Assembly: GCA_030248215.1 (NCBI GenBank)
Contig: JASANG010001285.1
Coordinates: forward strand, 1-64,000
Length of the DNA: 64,000 nucleotides
Source: Enoplolaimus lenunculus
Lineage: Eukaryota; Nematoda; Enoplea; Enoplida; Thoracostomopsidae
Direction: 5' to 3'
The position numbers and the translations under genes were made by a program. Positions 1-12,162 of the stretch are shown here, piece by piece (position 1 is the stretch's first letter; each line of letters begins with the position of its first letter). The notes under the pieces were generated by a model. It was not told where the DNA came from. It saw only the letters and a program-made list of their open reading frames with translations, and made no database searches.

Positions 1-125
1 TTGTGATCAATTGCTGCCGTGTCCATTGGGGTTTGTGGTTGATCAGTTAAGGTGGAAGTCTCCTCCGACAAAATACTGCCGCCTCCAGTAATACCAATGA
101 CATCGTGATCACTGGTTGTAGGCAT
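1..125 (-). CDS. First coding exon of an unidentified gene (partial, runs off left edge)
   Basis: Read on the minus strand, an ATG at 125 opens a frame of 41 codons that stays open to the window edge. An in-frame TAA lies two codons upstream of the ATG, so this is a true start rather than an internal exon, and no splice acceptor is visible just before it. The peptide begins MPTTSDHDVIGITGGG and is rich in Thr, Ser, Asp and Gly, as is common in disordered N-termini of regulatory proteins. I do not recognise the family. A dense array of E2F-like sites lies 80-365 bases upstream on the template side. Confidence 0.6.
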   Translation of the reverse strand, partial: MPTTSDHDVIGITGGGSILSEETSTLTDQPQTPMDTAAIDH

Positions 126-204
126 TATTTAATATAAAAGTAAATATTAATGCCTGAAAACAGTGTAGTAGACAATATTTTTATATGATAGAGACATAGG
201 GACA

Positions 205-490
205 CCTTAGCGGGGAAATTCAAATTTTGGTGGGAAATTCAAATTTTGGCGGCAAATTCAAATTTAGGCGGGAAAATTCAAATTTTGGCGGAAAATTCAA
301 ATTTAGGCTCGAAAATTTAAATTTTGGCGGCAAATTCAAATTTTGGTGACAAATTCAAATTTCGGCGGGAAACTTTAAATTTTGCCGGCAAATTCAAATT
401 TTGGCGGGAAAATTCATTTTTTGGTGGGAAATACAAATTTTGGCGGGAAAATTCAAATTTTGGCGCGAAATTCAAATTATGGCGGGAAAT
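205..490. repeat. 18-19 bp tandem array containing E2F-like sites
   Basis: About fifteen degenerate units of the form TTTGGCGGGAAATTCAAA follow one another. Five units keep an exact GGCGGGAAA core (near 267, 363, 402, 441, 481) and one has GGCGCGAAA. This core matches the E2F/DP consensus TTTGGCGGGAAA. The array ends about 80 bases upstream of the minus-strand start codon at 125. Both strands are open through it only because the unit lacks stops, so the long frames here are not genes. It could be regulatory, or simply a minisatellite whose unit resembles the site. Confidence 0.7.
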
Positions 491-934
491 GTTGGTGAAC
501 TTGCAAAAAGCAACAAAATTACGATGTAAATTAATTACCTTATTTAGCGCTTTCCGGCGACACCTTTTAAACTGTAACGACAAAACCCGACAATTCACTT
601 AACTCTATATTTAATATTATACAAAATGTCCGTCAATGCTATAAACTCTATGCGGACATTTTTTAGTTACAGATAAAATTTCCGCACACAGTTACGCAAT
701 AACAGTATAGCTAGCCTTTTTAAAACAGTATAGGGAGACGATGGATGTGCCGAGTGCACGTATGGTAACGTGTGAGCGACATAATAAGAACCTCAACATT
801 ATACACATGTATCTTGGTTCTTCCATGTTTTACTGCTGCTGCATATATAAAGGCACTACATATGCAGCAGTGTTTTTACCGATGTACAGCATCAGCATGA
901 GGTTATTATTTGCCTCCATGCATCCGCATGTCAC
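491..934. other. No recognisable feature
   Basis: I see no exon, repeat family or RNA gene in this stretch. A short open frame at 741-938 has no recognisable motif. Confidence 0.4.
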
Positions 935-1094
935 ATAACGGAGCCAGAGTTAGCGCCGGATGCCGATTTTCTGACGGAGCTGTAGCCGAAGGCAGGCTTC
1001 CGGTTGTACCCTGTATAAGGTAAGCACCTTACCATTTTATCACAAATTCTGACGGGTGGCGTACCCCCGCGCGACCTTCTCTAGATCCGCTAGT
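935..1094. mobile_element. MITE fragment (family with TCTGACGG and CTCTGGATCCGC ends)
   Basis: The stretch carries the signature motifs ACCTTACCATTTTATCACA and TCTGACGG and ends in CTAGATCCGCTAG. Better copies occur at 39937-40190, 42574-42776, 43052-43241, 43852-44042 and 44498-44688. It is a non-coding, non-autonomous element. Confidence 0.55.
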
Positions 1095-1225
1095 GCTTGC
1101 TTTCTCACAATCCGTAATAAAATGTTACTCAATAGTCTAAAAGACAAAACATGTCCCAAACGGCCCCGCTTAGGTACTACATGAACCCCACATAAAACAT
1201 ATATATCACAGCGAGGTCGTTCCTA

Positions 1226-1484
1226 CACTGTAACTTCCAGTGAGTTGATTTTAACTCAGAAAGAGTTGAACCATTTAATATGAGTTATAGGACTATCAGA
1301 ACTCATAATTCTGAGTTTAATTCAACTCACTCTGACTTAATTAATAAACTCGCCCGGAATCAACTTAAATCAGAGAGAGAATCAACTCAACTCAGTGGCA
1401 ATTAAACTTTTACTGTTATTGACTCAGAAAAAGCTGACTTTCCGTCCGAGTTGATTATTAATTAACTCAGTGGAATTTACAGTG
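1226..1484. mobile_element. MITE with CACTGTAAATTCCAGTGAG ends (TA-flanked)
   Basis: This palindromic element of about 250 bp has ends CACTGTAA and TTACAGTG, and its body is filled with GAGTTGATT/AATCAACTC blocks. TA at the borders suggests a Tc1/mariner-type source. It is the most abundant family in the window, with fuller copies near 44045, 45615, 50593, 51699, 52356, 54262, 56430 and 56829. No coding sequence is present. Confidence 0.75.
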
Positions 1485-2033
1485 TTGTTGAATTACTAAG
1501 CCTAAAATCATTGGTAGCGTCTAGAAACGTAGATATATACCGTTCTAAAAATACTACAAAATTTTAAATTCTGTATATTTTGGCTTATACTATCTTATGC
1601 GGGGTCACTATAACGCCCACCAACTGACTCCCGACCTAAAAATAAAATTCATCTCTTCCACAAACAACACAGAACAAAACTTGGTTTTTCTATCTCTTAC
1701 TGTTTTATCTCTAAAATTGTCCGATCGTGTATATATTACCAAAATTTTCAATTTGTGCCATACTCCATAATTTATCATGTTTCCACCTACGTCATTTTTC
1801 TGGATTTTGGCATTCTACATGTGCTAACAGCATTAAAAGCTATAAAATAGCGTTAAAATATATTTTGCAATAACAAATTTTTGTTTTCCGATTCCGGTAT
1901 TTTTTAACTCTCCGGTTCCGGTGTTTTATAATTCCGGTTGCACCCTGGTAAATTTCGATTGCAAATGCAGTCATGCAGGCCCCGCACAAATCTATTAGCA
2001 AAACCCTTTATTTTTTACTACCCTTTGAACGCT
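1485..2033. other. Intergenic; only a hexamer-MITE end recognised
   Basis: Positions 1885-1953 match the end of the ACCGGA-type MITE (CCGGTTGCACCCTGG). The rest holds nothing I recognise. TTTATT at 2007-2012, which is AATAAA on the minus strand, is a possible distant poly(A) signal for the zinc-finger gene. Confidence 0.4.
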
Positions 2034-2157
2034 AAGGACTGCGCTATACTTGCCCAGCGCCGCCGGCGCGATAAAATTTTGGCCTCACGTGCGCTAGGTA
2101 TAAAACTTTCAACGGCGCGCGCCGGCGTTCGGCTCAGTAAAGTATAGTGCAGCCCTA
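2034..2157. mobile_element. Small GC-rich MITE with inverted ends
   Basis: Ends of the type GGACTGCGCTATACTT and AAGTATAGTGCAGCCCT face each other, with GC-rich inner arms (GCGCCGGCG). At about 124 bp it is a foldback-like element in otherwise AT-rich DNA. Confidence 0.5.
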
Positions 2158-2337
2158 AGGCCGTCTAATCAATCTTTTATATTGAACAGACATCCCAAAA
2201 GTTTAATTTACAATGCAATACTATATACAACAGGATAAAGTCCAGATAACAGGGCGTAAAAGAGAAGTAAAACTAAAAAAAACAAATACTGGGCTACTGG
2301 CGACAGAGGATAAACATCTCATTATATAATCTCATCT

Positions 2338-5300
2338 TCACCAACGGTTTAGTGTTCCAGAGCATTGCCGTTGATGACTTGCTAACGCTGATTGATGATA
2401 CCAAATCATTCCACACTTTTGACAGGAAATTCCTGATGTTTTGTACGTACAGCACACCTGCTAAACCAAAAGAAAACAAGTTTTACAATAAGTCCCTTTT
2501 ACTGTGTCAAGCAGGGTACAAAATGACGGTCTTTCTCAGGCTTCTGCAGAATATTGACGGAGGTTGCGAATTTTGGTAGTGAAAGTTTTTTCATTTCTTC
2601 AAAAAATACATATTGTGCACTTTATTAAGTCGGTAGAAAATTACTATGAACGCATTAATCGCCGAGACTTTTCAAAAACCGTGATTAAAAGAACTTTTTG
2701 ACACTACTTACGGGTTATAGTCAGGGTGTAAACGGATAGTAAAAATGACGGAAACGGATAGTGATCAAAATAACGGAAACGGAGAAAAAATGTTGAAGTA
2801 GAAGTTTCAAAAATGTTTTATTTTTCTCCCAACACAATTGAGGCGTGCATAAATTTACCGGTCTTTCAAAGATTTAAAAAAATTGACGGATGCATCGAAA
2901 TTTTGAAGATTTTGAATGAATTTCGTAATTCTTTTTTATCAGACTGCAATCTGTAACAAAAATGCGATACGTGATTTGTAACTAATTCTAAACGTAAAAA
3001 TAACGTAATTTCCGTTATTTGTATAACGGTAACAGACACAGATTTTTAACGCAAGCGGAAACGGATATCCGGTTAAGCAATGGTTACAATTAAAGTTACC
3101 AAATACACAATTCTATGCGAGTTTTTGCAACAAAAACTGAAGCGTTTGAAGCTGCTTAGAAATCACTGAAAATACTGCTACTAATTATCTCGTTCCTGGT
3201 GTGCAATTATAAGCTGCAAAAAAACTTGGACGTGTGAATTGGGATTTAGAATTTGTCGTAAGTGCGCTAGTTTGCTCGATTACTAAAACAATCTTTCGTT
3301 AACTGAAAATTACGATTTTAACATTAACCGTGGGATTTAAGAAAACAACAACGGTGCAAGCATGGCGGACACAGTCCCTAGAAATGTTCCAGTCTCGTGT
3401 CTGCTGAAATTCCTGTATGTAATTCTAAATGATTTTTAGCCCATTAACATGCAAATCAGTCTACACGGGCCTGTCAGTTACCTTTTTGATGTGATGTTTC
3501 CAATCGCTTAGATATTTGTATCGCATTGGACACGTAGGACACTTGTGCAATCGTGTAAGCGTATGACAAGCATTAACGTGGGTTTGCAAACTCTTTGAAG
3601 TTTCATAGCGGCGGGCGCAAAAATGACAACTGAAACCTCGTAAACCAGCACACATATGGAGTTTGTAAAAATGTCCGATTGCTTCTTCGCGAGAATCACG
3701 GACCTAGAGCAAAAAAAGCATGGTGCAAACAGAATCAAAACCAGTTGCAGTTTCGATCGCAGTAAAAATCGGCGTCAAAACTAGTATTTAACGGATACTC
3801 TAAAATATTGATATTTGAACACCAACGCCGGTACGATACATTACTGGCGTAACATACCGCAAAACTTTGACTCGGAAATTGTATATAAAAATTGTCCGTG
3901 ACTAATGCAAATATCGCGTACTCTCATGGCCGAAGTCAAGTTTTACGACGAGTAAGTAACGCAGGTGGCTGTATTCCAGCATTCAATCTACTGTAAATTT
4001 TGTTTAATATAACTTTTAAAGGTATTACTTGCATGAATTTATTTTAAGATATGCAGTCACGGAGAGAATTAAGGGCGCAGAAGCCGCGATCGCGTCCACG
4101 GCGATTGCGGTTTTGCAGCCGCGTCTGAGTGTTTCAGCGATCGTGTCTCAAACGCGATTTGAGACGCGATCATAGACGCGATTTTAATTGCATTCGTAGT
4201 CGCGATTTGAACCCCGGTCGCAGTCGCGGTTTGAGACGCGATCGTAGACGCGATTTTAATTGCGTTCGGAGTCGCGGTTCGAACCGCGGTCGCAGTCGCG
4301 GTTTGAACCGACCGCGTCTGTAACCGCGAGTGTAACGCGTCTGTAACCGCAATTGTAGCCGCGTCTGTAACTGAGATTTTAACCGCGAACCTGCGATCGC
4401 AATCGCGGTTTTTGCGTCCACGTAAATTGCGGTTGCGAGCAATCGCGATTGCGTCTGCGAGCAATCGCGATTCGAACCGCGTTTGGGTCGCGACCGCGAT
4501 TGCATTTAATTCTGTCCGTGACTGTAGGTGTTTTCTGAAGCCTTTTTAAAGCCAATCTAACTAGGGTAAGGCTTCGTACCTTATAAGACAAGCTCCAATA
4601 AAGTCTCACATAAAAAAGAGGAATGAACAAGCAATCCAGTGTCTCCAGCAGTTTTTCGTGGCCGCCGCTCTGTATTGACGTACACATTTTCGTTAAGAAA
4701 GAAGTAATCCCGTAGGTTCTCCATTATAAGCATGCATCTATTCCTCGACCTATATTCAAAACCCCCACACGAGATGAAGTACCTTAAAGCAAACTCCACA
4801 TTGAAATCCTTTATCATGAGGACGTATTTGGCGTTCAGCTTCGGCCACAAGTTCTGTAGGAATTTCAAGCGGAATTTCAGCAAGAGAACGTCGATGCGGT
4901 GGGACAATGCTGATTGGGGACGGTGCGGATCCTAGAACGTAGAATCACTCAGTTGGACATTGAAAACTTTTCGCGTCAAGCAGGGGCGACCGACCTACAG
5001 TGTAATATCCGTAAAAAGCGACATCCACCCCTATCCGGTTTGAGCATTATTTATATACCTACCGGATACTTACGGTTGTGGTTCCGATTTGCACCCGGTT
5101 ACGACTACATTTCCGGACAAGTTAAGAAGCTCCTGCGTTTCACACTGAAAGAAAAATCAAAAATCAAATGTAAACTAATTTTGATTCAGTAGTAAATACA
5201 TACAGTCTTGAACGACTCAACAAATTCATAAATTTCGAATCATCCAGATACCATCCGGTTCCGGTACAAAATTCACTATCCGGCTAGTATGGTTCCGGTA

Positions 5301-8300
5301 TATTAACATCCAGTAACAGCCCGGTGTGTAGTTGTTTTATGCCACAAAACAAAGTTACAGGTTAACAGAATAATGTCATTACTTATAAAGATTGCTATGC
5401 AACTGTTCAAATTAGGCCAACTTATATATGTATATTTACAATGCATCAGCGCTAGTAATAGGTTTTAACCCCAAGAACTCCTGGAATTCCGGATCTCGAA
5501 ATTTGCACATAACTTGGGCAAATCAAATACGAAAAATGTGCTGAATTTCGATGCTCGCTTTCACTTATTTTAAAGTTACCGCTTTCACTGATTTTAAAGT
5601 TACGAAGAGACAAGACCTATCACCAGCTGATGATAGATGCTACACAGAATTGAGACTACTAAGACAATAATATCGTTTAATCAATCATTCCACCTTTAAT
5701 TGGTCGATACAACATAGGCCCTCCAGCAAGAACTGGTACACCATTCGAATACCCGAACGCTGATTGCTGTTTGCTTGAATCTCGCTGAGTTGAATACGGC
5801 CACGACGAAAACGGTTTCCACTTATTGGCCGTGTTCGCTTTACGAGACCAAAGCCCCGAAGTACCAGTAGACGCACCGTCCTGGATCAAAATGTCTCGAT
5901 CCTCATTACTGCCAGACGGTGTCCCTTTCCGGTGAATGTGTACTTTGAGTGTAATTTTTTTCTGATCAACTAAAACTATGGTACTTTTTTACTTCCTCAC
6001 ATCTTACAGTAAAGCTAATGTAACAAAAGGCAACGAGATTTGTTTATTATTTTCGAGAGCCTAAGCCAAAAATTAGACCTAGCACTCTTTTTAATGTAGA
6101 AATTTCGTATGCGGGAAAAGCCGCTTTATAGAATGGAAAGTTAACAGGAACCAACTACCTATTATAGATATCGTATCATGACGAAAACAAAATCCACAAC
6201 ACAAAAATAAACCTCTACAGTATTACCGAAGTTGACAAAGCAATTTAAAGAATGATCATAACTTGAATTAAATTACAAACGCGAAAATAAATCCGTATAT
6301 ACGCAAAAAATTTGTTTGGTCGCACCGTAAGCTATAAAATAAACCGTTGCGAAATTTTAAGCGGTGCGATAGAACAAAAACAAATATTTAACACAAGAGG
6401 CATATTGCCATCACAATAAGTTGAAATCAAACATTTGCAACAAAAAGATTCCATTCAAAACCTTAGAAAATGCAACTGTAGCCACAAATTATTTATCTAA
6501 AAAAAATTTTTAGCTGGAGACAAAATTGCTCAGCAGTGTTTGACCGGAAGCTCTGGTTCCGGTTTCATGATTACAGACCTGAACCGGAAGTATTGGATTT
6601 GCAGATTTCTGCAACCTTGTTCTATAAAATACTTTTTACATGGTATTTGATTATTACAAGTGCGGGGCATGATTATCTTTTTGTCAGTTTTTATATAATG
6701 CTAACGAAATTTCAAAATTTCGTTCTGAGAGCATTTTTACTTCATATAAGTGACTTTCCTCATTAATGGGAGCGTTAGAAGAATTTTCGTAAAAGTTTCG
6801 ATTTTCGATTCCGGTTTCATTTCAGCCGGTTTTCGGATTGGCAGCTGGTCCAAAAATATCCTTACACCAAACAGCTTAGAGTGACTATATAGCACTTAAA
6901 CATCTCCAAAACAAAAAACGTATTATAATATACCTGTTAGCATTTCAATAGTACACAAATCTGCAATCGCTTCACGACCAAATATTTTTCTTGTATGTCC
7001 GATTAACATATGATAAAACAAATCGTGAGCGACAGTAAACATAACAGGACAAAACGAACAGCTCAGCTCAGGATCAATGAACAAAGCGTTGCGGCATTCC
7101 ATGTTACTGATTTGAACATCGTGCTAAATTTAAATAGAAGCAACTTAACATGAAATTACGTATATACGTACGCCGGTATTCAAGGGCATAGTCGGTGGAA
7201 GGCGGAATCGGGGGTCACCTCCCGAAATCTTTGTAAGATATTAAAAAGGTATGAAAAATTTTACTTGTGAAAATTTCATAAAAAAACTTGCTACTATGAT
7301 TGTGTCCAAAAATACAATAATGTAGTCGTGCTCACACCTCCAGGAAATTTATTCAGGCTCTGTCAGTATCGGCATAGTGTACTCACTCAGACAGTATTTA
7401 CAACTACGGGAACTCCACACGATCAATGTAATCGATAATTCCAGAGTCATTGTTTGGTTAGAACCCTTGCTAGATTTTGCCATATAAACCACACCTCTAA
7501 CGATTGTAGTTCTTAGTTTAATGCATTTTTCTTTCAATCAGTCAACATGAATGAAACTGTAGCCGTTATGTTATTCGGTCACAATTACTTTCTAACACTC
7601 AAACACCTGTTCGGCTATAGAGAACTCTAGTGTTACAGTACTTAATATTGAATAACGAGCCTAAAATGCAAACCAACTCAAATTTCCAGCGCCTTCCATA
7701 CCCACCTCTTCGACTAAATGCGTCAAAAGATTCCACGGCTTTTTAATGTCGAACCCGCAATAAATACACGAACTTCCAACCAAATGTAACGAGTTATCTG
7801 TGCTTTCAGTTACGCTACTCGAAGGTAGAACCGTGCCACGCTCCTCCACTGATTCAACGGACTTAGAAGCTTCGATCGCACTAATTGAATCAAACGTCCT
7901 TGCAGCTGCCACAGTATTTTGTTTTTTATCGTTCGGAACAGGAACTGGTGAAAGCTGTAGATTTGACTTTCTGGCACGAGCTCCTCTGATATTTGCTGTA
8001 TGTCTCGTATTTGGGTTACAGGCATTTGTCAGACAGGTTTTAGCAGTCACTATAGAACAATTAGAGACACTAGCCTCACCCGTAACGGTAACTTTTGTTT
8101 CGTTTGTAACAGCATCATCAAAATGTGACACCTGTGAACTTCCATAGTATAATGTTTCGTGCACATCTCGCGTCGTACCGCAGTTGCTATCATTGTTTTC
8201 TCCAGCAGCTGTAACAGCGTCTTCCTGCGAATTTTCAGGTTTATCCAAAGTTCTAGGAACACCACCACGTTCACTCGAATTATTAATTGCAGCTGTTGTA

Positions 8301-11300
8301 TTTTGATTTAACACTGAAAATGCGCTTGACTCATTTGAGTGATTGCTACGTAGAGATTGAGACAAACCTTTTACAACCGTGTGTTGAGACTCCGCAGTTT
8401 GTGGCTCTGAGCGATCGAAATTTTCACAGTCTGAAAACAATTTCGTATTCAATAACAACCATTACCCCTTAGCATTCCCTTTTTAAAAGAGATGCCTTTT
8501 TAAAAACACTAACTGCAGATGAAGCTATTAATTGCAACATACGCTATGCAACAAGTAAAATCCAAAATTGGTTGCATTGCTTAAATTGAACTTTTTATCA
8601 AAATAATATGCACTTAAATAAATATCCGACTCCGGCAACTACCGAAGGCGAATGTGCCACCGGAATTCCGGTTCCAGTAATTTTCACCTTTCGGGTCCGG
8701 TGAATTTTTAACTGAAATTAAGAATTCCCTATTAAATTTTGGCCGTTTTCCAGAAAATTGATAATCCTTAGGAAGCCTTTTTAAATCCACTTGTCCAAGC
8801 ATTTTTACTAAAAAAGTGATGCGATTTGGCAAGTAGCAAAATAATGCATTAACACTAACTGCAGAGAATGGGAGTATCAACAAATCAGTTTAATACTCCA
8901 ATGTTATGAAGTTAGTGTTAATGGATTTGTTAATTACCATATCGCGTCACGCGACATTTTGCCTATGGTAATGTAATAAACTTACTGTACTGCGTTCGGA
9001 TTCTGACTAAATAGTACTACGGGACATTGTTTCTCTGGTACCGTCCATGATACCGTATGGCCCAGGCCCCGGCACCCTCTAGCCCCGGCCCCAGAACATC
9101 TCTAATCGAAGGTATATTTCGTATCCGTTTGTGTATAACAAAATCCAAAATACAGCAGCTTAAGCAGATACCAATCTTTAACTAAGGTTATTTCACCATA
9201 TTTATATAGCAAAAAAGAAAATTAAAATGAATTTTTTGGTGTAGTGGATTTTTCACTCTCCGGTTTCGGTAATTCTTTCAAATTCCGGTTCCGGTAAATT
9301 GCAATTACGGCTGCACCAAATTCTTGAGAAATATGGGCGTCAGTAGTTCATTGCTGAGGTAAATATTCCGAAACCTAAAGACATATGACCAGTCGTAGTG
9401 GGACTACATTTATTTAGCGAAGCTCGAACACACGTAAGCAATTAAGGTAATATGCAAATTAGTTATTACCTAACTATTCATATATAGGTTTTGAAGGTTT
9501 TTTAAGCAATTTCCTCAGATTCCTCGCACCCAAAAACCCAAAAACCCTTCAGCCACTCTAATAATATTGGAATAATTTAAAAAGTTTTAATTTTGTCTCG
9601 TCAATTAAGCAAATATGCAAATTAGCCATTAGCTAACTATTCGATAATCGCTTTTAAAGGTTTGTAGGCGATTTATTGAGATTCCGCGCACCCGAAAACC
9701 ATTATTGCTGAAATTAGATTGCTTGTAACCCTACTAATTAGTGACATTGTAAAAACGCCTAATTTAGGCTTATCAATTATGCTTATATGAAAATTATCTA
9801 TTAGCTAACTACTCAATTATCGGTTTTGGAGGTTTGTAAACAATTTATTCAGATTCCTCGCACCAAAAAACCTTCAGTAATCCCTAAGGATTATTGAAAT
9901 AATTTAAAAAGTCCTAATTTTGCCTTGTCAATTAAGCTAATATGCAAATTAGATATTAGCTAACTATTCAATTATCGGTTTTGGATGTTTGTAAACAATT
10001 TATTCAAATTTCTCGCACCTAAAAACCCTTTACTGCTGAAATTATTAGCGAAATATTGTAAAAAGTCCTATTTTAGGCTTATACACTATGCTAATATGCA
10101 AATTATCTATTAGCTAGCTGCTCAAGTATCGGCTTTGGAGGTTTGTAAACCGTCTACGTAGATTCCTCGCACCCAAAAACCCTTTATCGCTAAAATTAGA
10201 TTGCCTCTAACTGTAATAATTAGTGAAATATTGTGGAAAGTCCTAATTTAGGCTTAATTAATTATGCAAATTAGCCTGTAGCTACTAAACGGTTTGCCAT
10301 TTTAAAACCCCAATGCGAGGTTAACACCCCAGGATAATTGGCTTTCAAACAAAAAAGTTCATCAAAATCGGTTCAGCGGTTCCTGAGATTCTTTTCAGAC
10401 GGACAGACGGACGGATAGATATCCACCTTTCGACCCCCAAGTACAAAACATAAAACGCTTCGCGAAACTATGAGCTTCGCTCAGAGTTTCGCTTCGCTCA
10501 TTAACAATGTATTGATTTCAAGACGTGACAACAATGTATAGATTTACCTTTCATCTACCGTATTCATACATTTCATCTACCATATTCTTGACATATACGT
10601 AACAGTTTTCCCAGTATGTTAGAATACCTACGTTTTTGTCGCTCATTTATCAGCGAATCCCGAGCACGATCAAGCATAACCAACTCTTCAGGCGTAAGCA
10701 GAAGCATATCCACGGACGGTTCGCAATTATCTAATGCACTACTTGCCATTATAGTCTCAAAACCGGCGCTTTCATTTGAATTTGTGGAATTTTCAGTCGT
10801 GGCAGACGACAGAAATGAAACAGAATTTTCATCAACTGAAAACAAAATGTCAACTGGGTTATAACCTATATAATAACAGAAGACCCAACTCAGCATTCGC
10901 AATGGAGTACGGGTACGGTTGTATAAATACTGGGTATTCGCTACATCTGACGGAGTACGTCATCAATCAGGAGGATGGTTCGCAATTGGGGGGACTTCTG
11001 AGTGGTGGCGGTTGCAGAATTTTCAATAAAGCGTCAATTGCAATAGTCAGTGTTAAGTTACACCAACAAATAAATATAACAAATATATCTTCATATCAAA
11101 GCTTGTACATATATAATAGATAGATAAAGTAGAAAGAGGATATGACGCCACTGTGGGCGTTCGGGTAGACAAATTAAAACATTGTCCATTGCGACATCGT
11201 ACGACCTTACATACTCTGTGTGTCACTCTACATTAACCTTTCGACGTTCTGTTTCAACAATAAACTTATAAATTCTCCTTATATCAAGAGATATGACGTT

Positions 11301-12137
11301 TCCCAAAAAATGTATCTTTTAAGGAACGTAAAATTAACAGGGAGGTGAAATCTTGAGCGGGGGGAACCTGTATCGTTGGAAATCTTAAGTGGGCTGGATG
11401 CTTTTGGTAAATGGGTGGGAGGACCTACCCGCCAGGTAGGGGTGGTCTCGGTCTCGAAAAGCCTTGGGATTTTTTGTTTTCGGTAACGGTTAAAAATTGA
11501 TCGAGACCGAGCCAATAGTCTCAACCTCAGCAGGTTGGGTGTTGTTCTTGGTTTCGTTTTGTTGACCGAGACAGCCCATCCCTGCCACAGACCCAGTTAG
11601 TTAATAACCAAATTTTACCGCAACAGGAACAAGAATAAAACTTTTTTGCGGGAACGAGCCACCGCTAACTGGTGATAGCAGCTATACACATCTGAGAATA
11701 GACGAAAGCGCATTACGTATAACAAAACAAACATTATTACGTACACAATTTTACGTAAAAATCTATATTATTTAAGCTGGTAAGTCCCACATATAAATTT
11801 TTGGCACTGTTCCAATTCAGTAGCAAAGATAGCTTTAGAAAATATATAGCATGATCGTGCCACAAAAGAATTTGTACATTTGTGCAATTACGGTATTAGT
11901 ATACTTAAAACTTACAACTGGTGTAATTTTACCAAACACATGACTGCGTAATATGTCAATACATACGGACTTAATACGAACTACTAAACGGTGTGAAGAC
12001 TTACCTCTAGGCTTTCGGCACATAGATTCACCACTTGTAGCTTCAATTCTTAATTCCGACTTTTCTGTATTTCTTGTTTTCGACGTAGGCAAATTTTTTC
12101 GTTTACGAGCTAAAATTGACTTCTCAGCAATCACCAT
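2338..12137 (-). CDS. Six-finger C2H2/C2HC zinc-finger protein, eight exons, 689 aa
   Basis: Exons on the minus strand are 12137-12005, 10835-10581, 8430-7706, 7123-6934, 5969-5694, 4931-4783, 3703-3482 and 2457-2338. All have AG/GT borders and all phases match, giving 2070 bases ending in TGA. The N-terminal half is Ser/Thr/Asn/Glu-rich and low-complexity. Six fingers follow, all CX2C-X12-H: residues 351-372, 393-414, 571-592, 602-623, 631-652 and 662-682. The first four end HX4H, the fifth HX4C and the sixth HX3C. Fingers 1, 3 and 5 are cut by introns, and their ligands only complete when these exons are joined, which is strong support for the model. It is probably a nuclear DNA- or RNA-binding regulator; I do not recognise the orthologue. 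The start at 12137 is less sure: a possible acceptor lies at 12154, so upstream exons may exist. The stop could also be preceded by a donor at TTGGTGAAG. Confidence 0.85.
2726..3085. mobile_element. Hexamer MITE, AACGGA type, in the zinc-finger gene intron
   Basis: It starts CAGGGTGTAAACGGAT and has terminal regions rich in GGAAACGGATA. It ends near CGGATATCCGG. Related ends lie at 13857-13915, 28850-28909 and 29310-29355. The CAGGG start fits a hAT-like origin. Confidence 0.55.
4053..4524. mobile_element. CpG-rich MITE with GCGATT hexamers and an internal 72-bp tandem repeat
   Basis: Terminal inverted repeats CAGTCACGGAGAGAATTAA and TTAATTCTGTCCGTGACTG bound a body saturated with GCGATT, CGCGGTT and GCGATCG words. 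Two-plus copies of a 72-bp unit begin near 4158. It sits in the intron between zinc-finger exons 6 and 7. Long open frames here come from the CpG-rich repeat and are not genes. Confidence 0.7.
5030..5325. mobile_element. Degraded ACCGGA-type MITE in a zinc-finger gene intron
   Basis: Scattered CCGGTT/ACCGGA words and an ATCCGGTTCCGGTA block mark old hexamer-MITE sequence. The borders are vague. Similar remnants occur at 6535-6860, 8625-8722 and 9250-9320, all in introns of the same gene. Confidence 0.45.
9373..10505. mobile_element. Element with a ~160-bp internal tandem repeat
   Basis: The unit ATGCAAATTAG...CTATTAGCTAACTATTC recurs near 9452, 9612, 9785, 9938, 10093 and 10260, spacing 153-173. 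The left end contains ACCAGTCGTAGTGGGACTAC. The right end carries AAAATCGGTTCAGCGGTTC, a GACGGACAGACGGACGG run and a hairpin of GCGAAACT/AGTTTCGC arms. The left-end motif recurs inverted at 23161-23222 in ALYREF intron 3, so this is a dispersed element. The superfamily is unknown. Confidence 0.6.
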
Positions 12138-12162
12138 AGTTTCAGCACATACGTACTGATAA

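Noticed and set aside
317-602. Two opposing open frames of about 92 codons
   Set aside because: They read through the 18-19 bp tandem array on both strands and show only its periodicity.
4069-4687. Several overlapping Arg-rich frames on both strands
   Set aside because: They come from CpG-rich GCGATT repeats that lack stop codons.
7349-7537. Frame with SCKYCLSEYT that could be another zinc-finger exon
   Set aside because: Joining exon 3 (ends 7706) directly to exon 4 (starts 7123) completes a perfect finger, and inserting this frame would break it.
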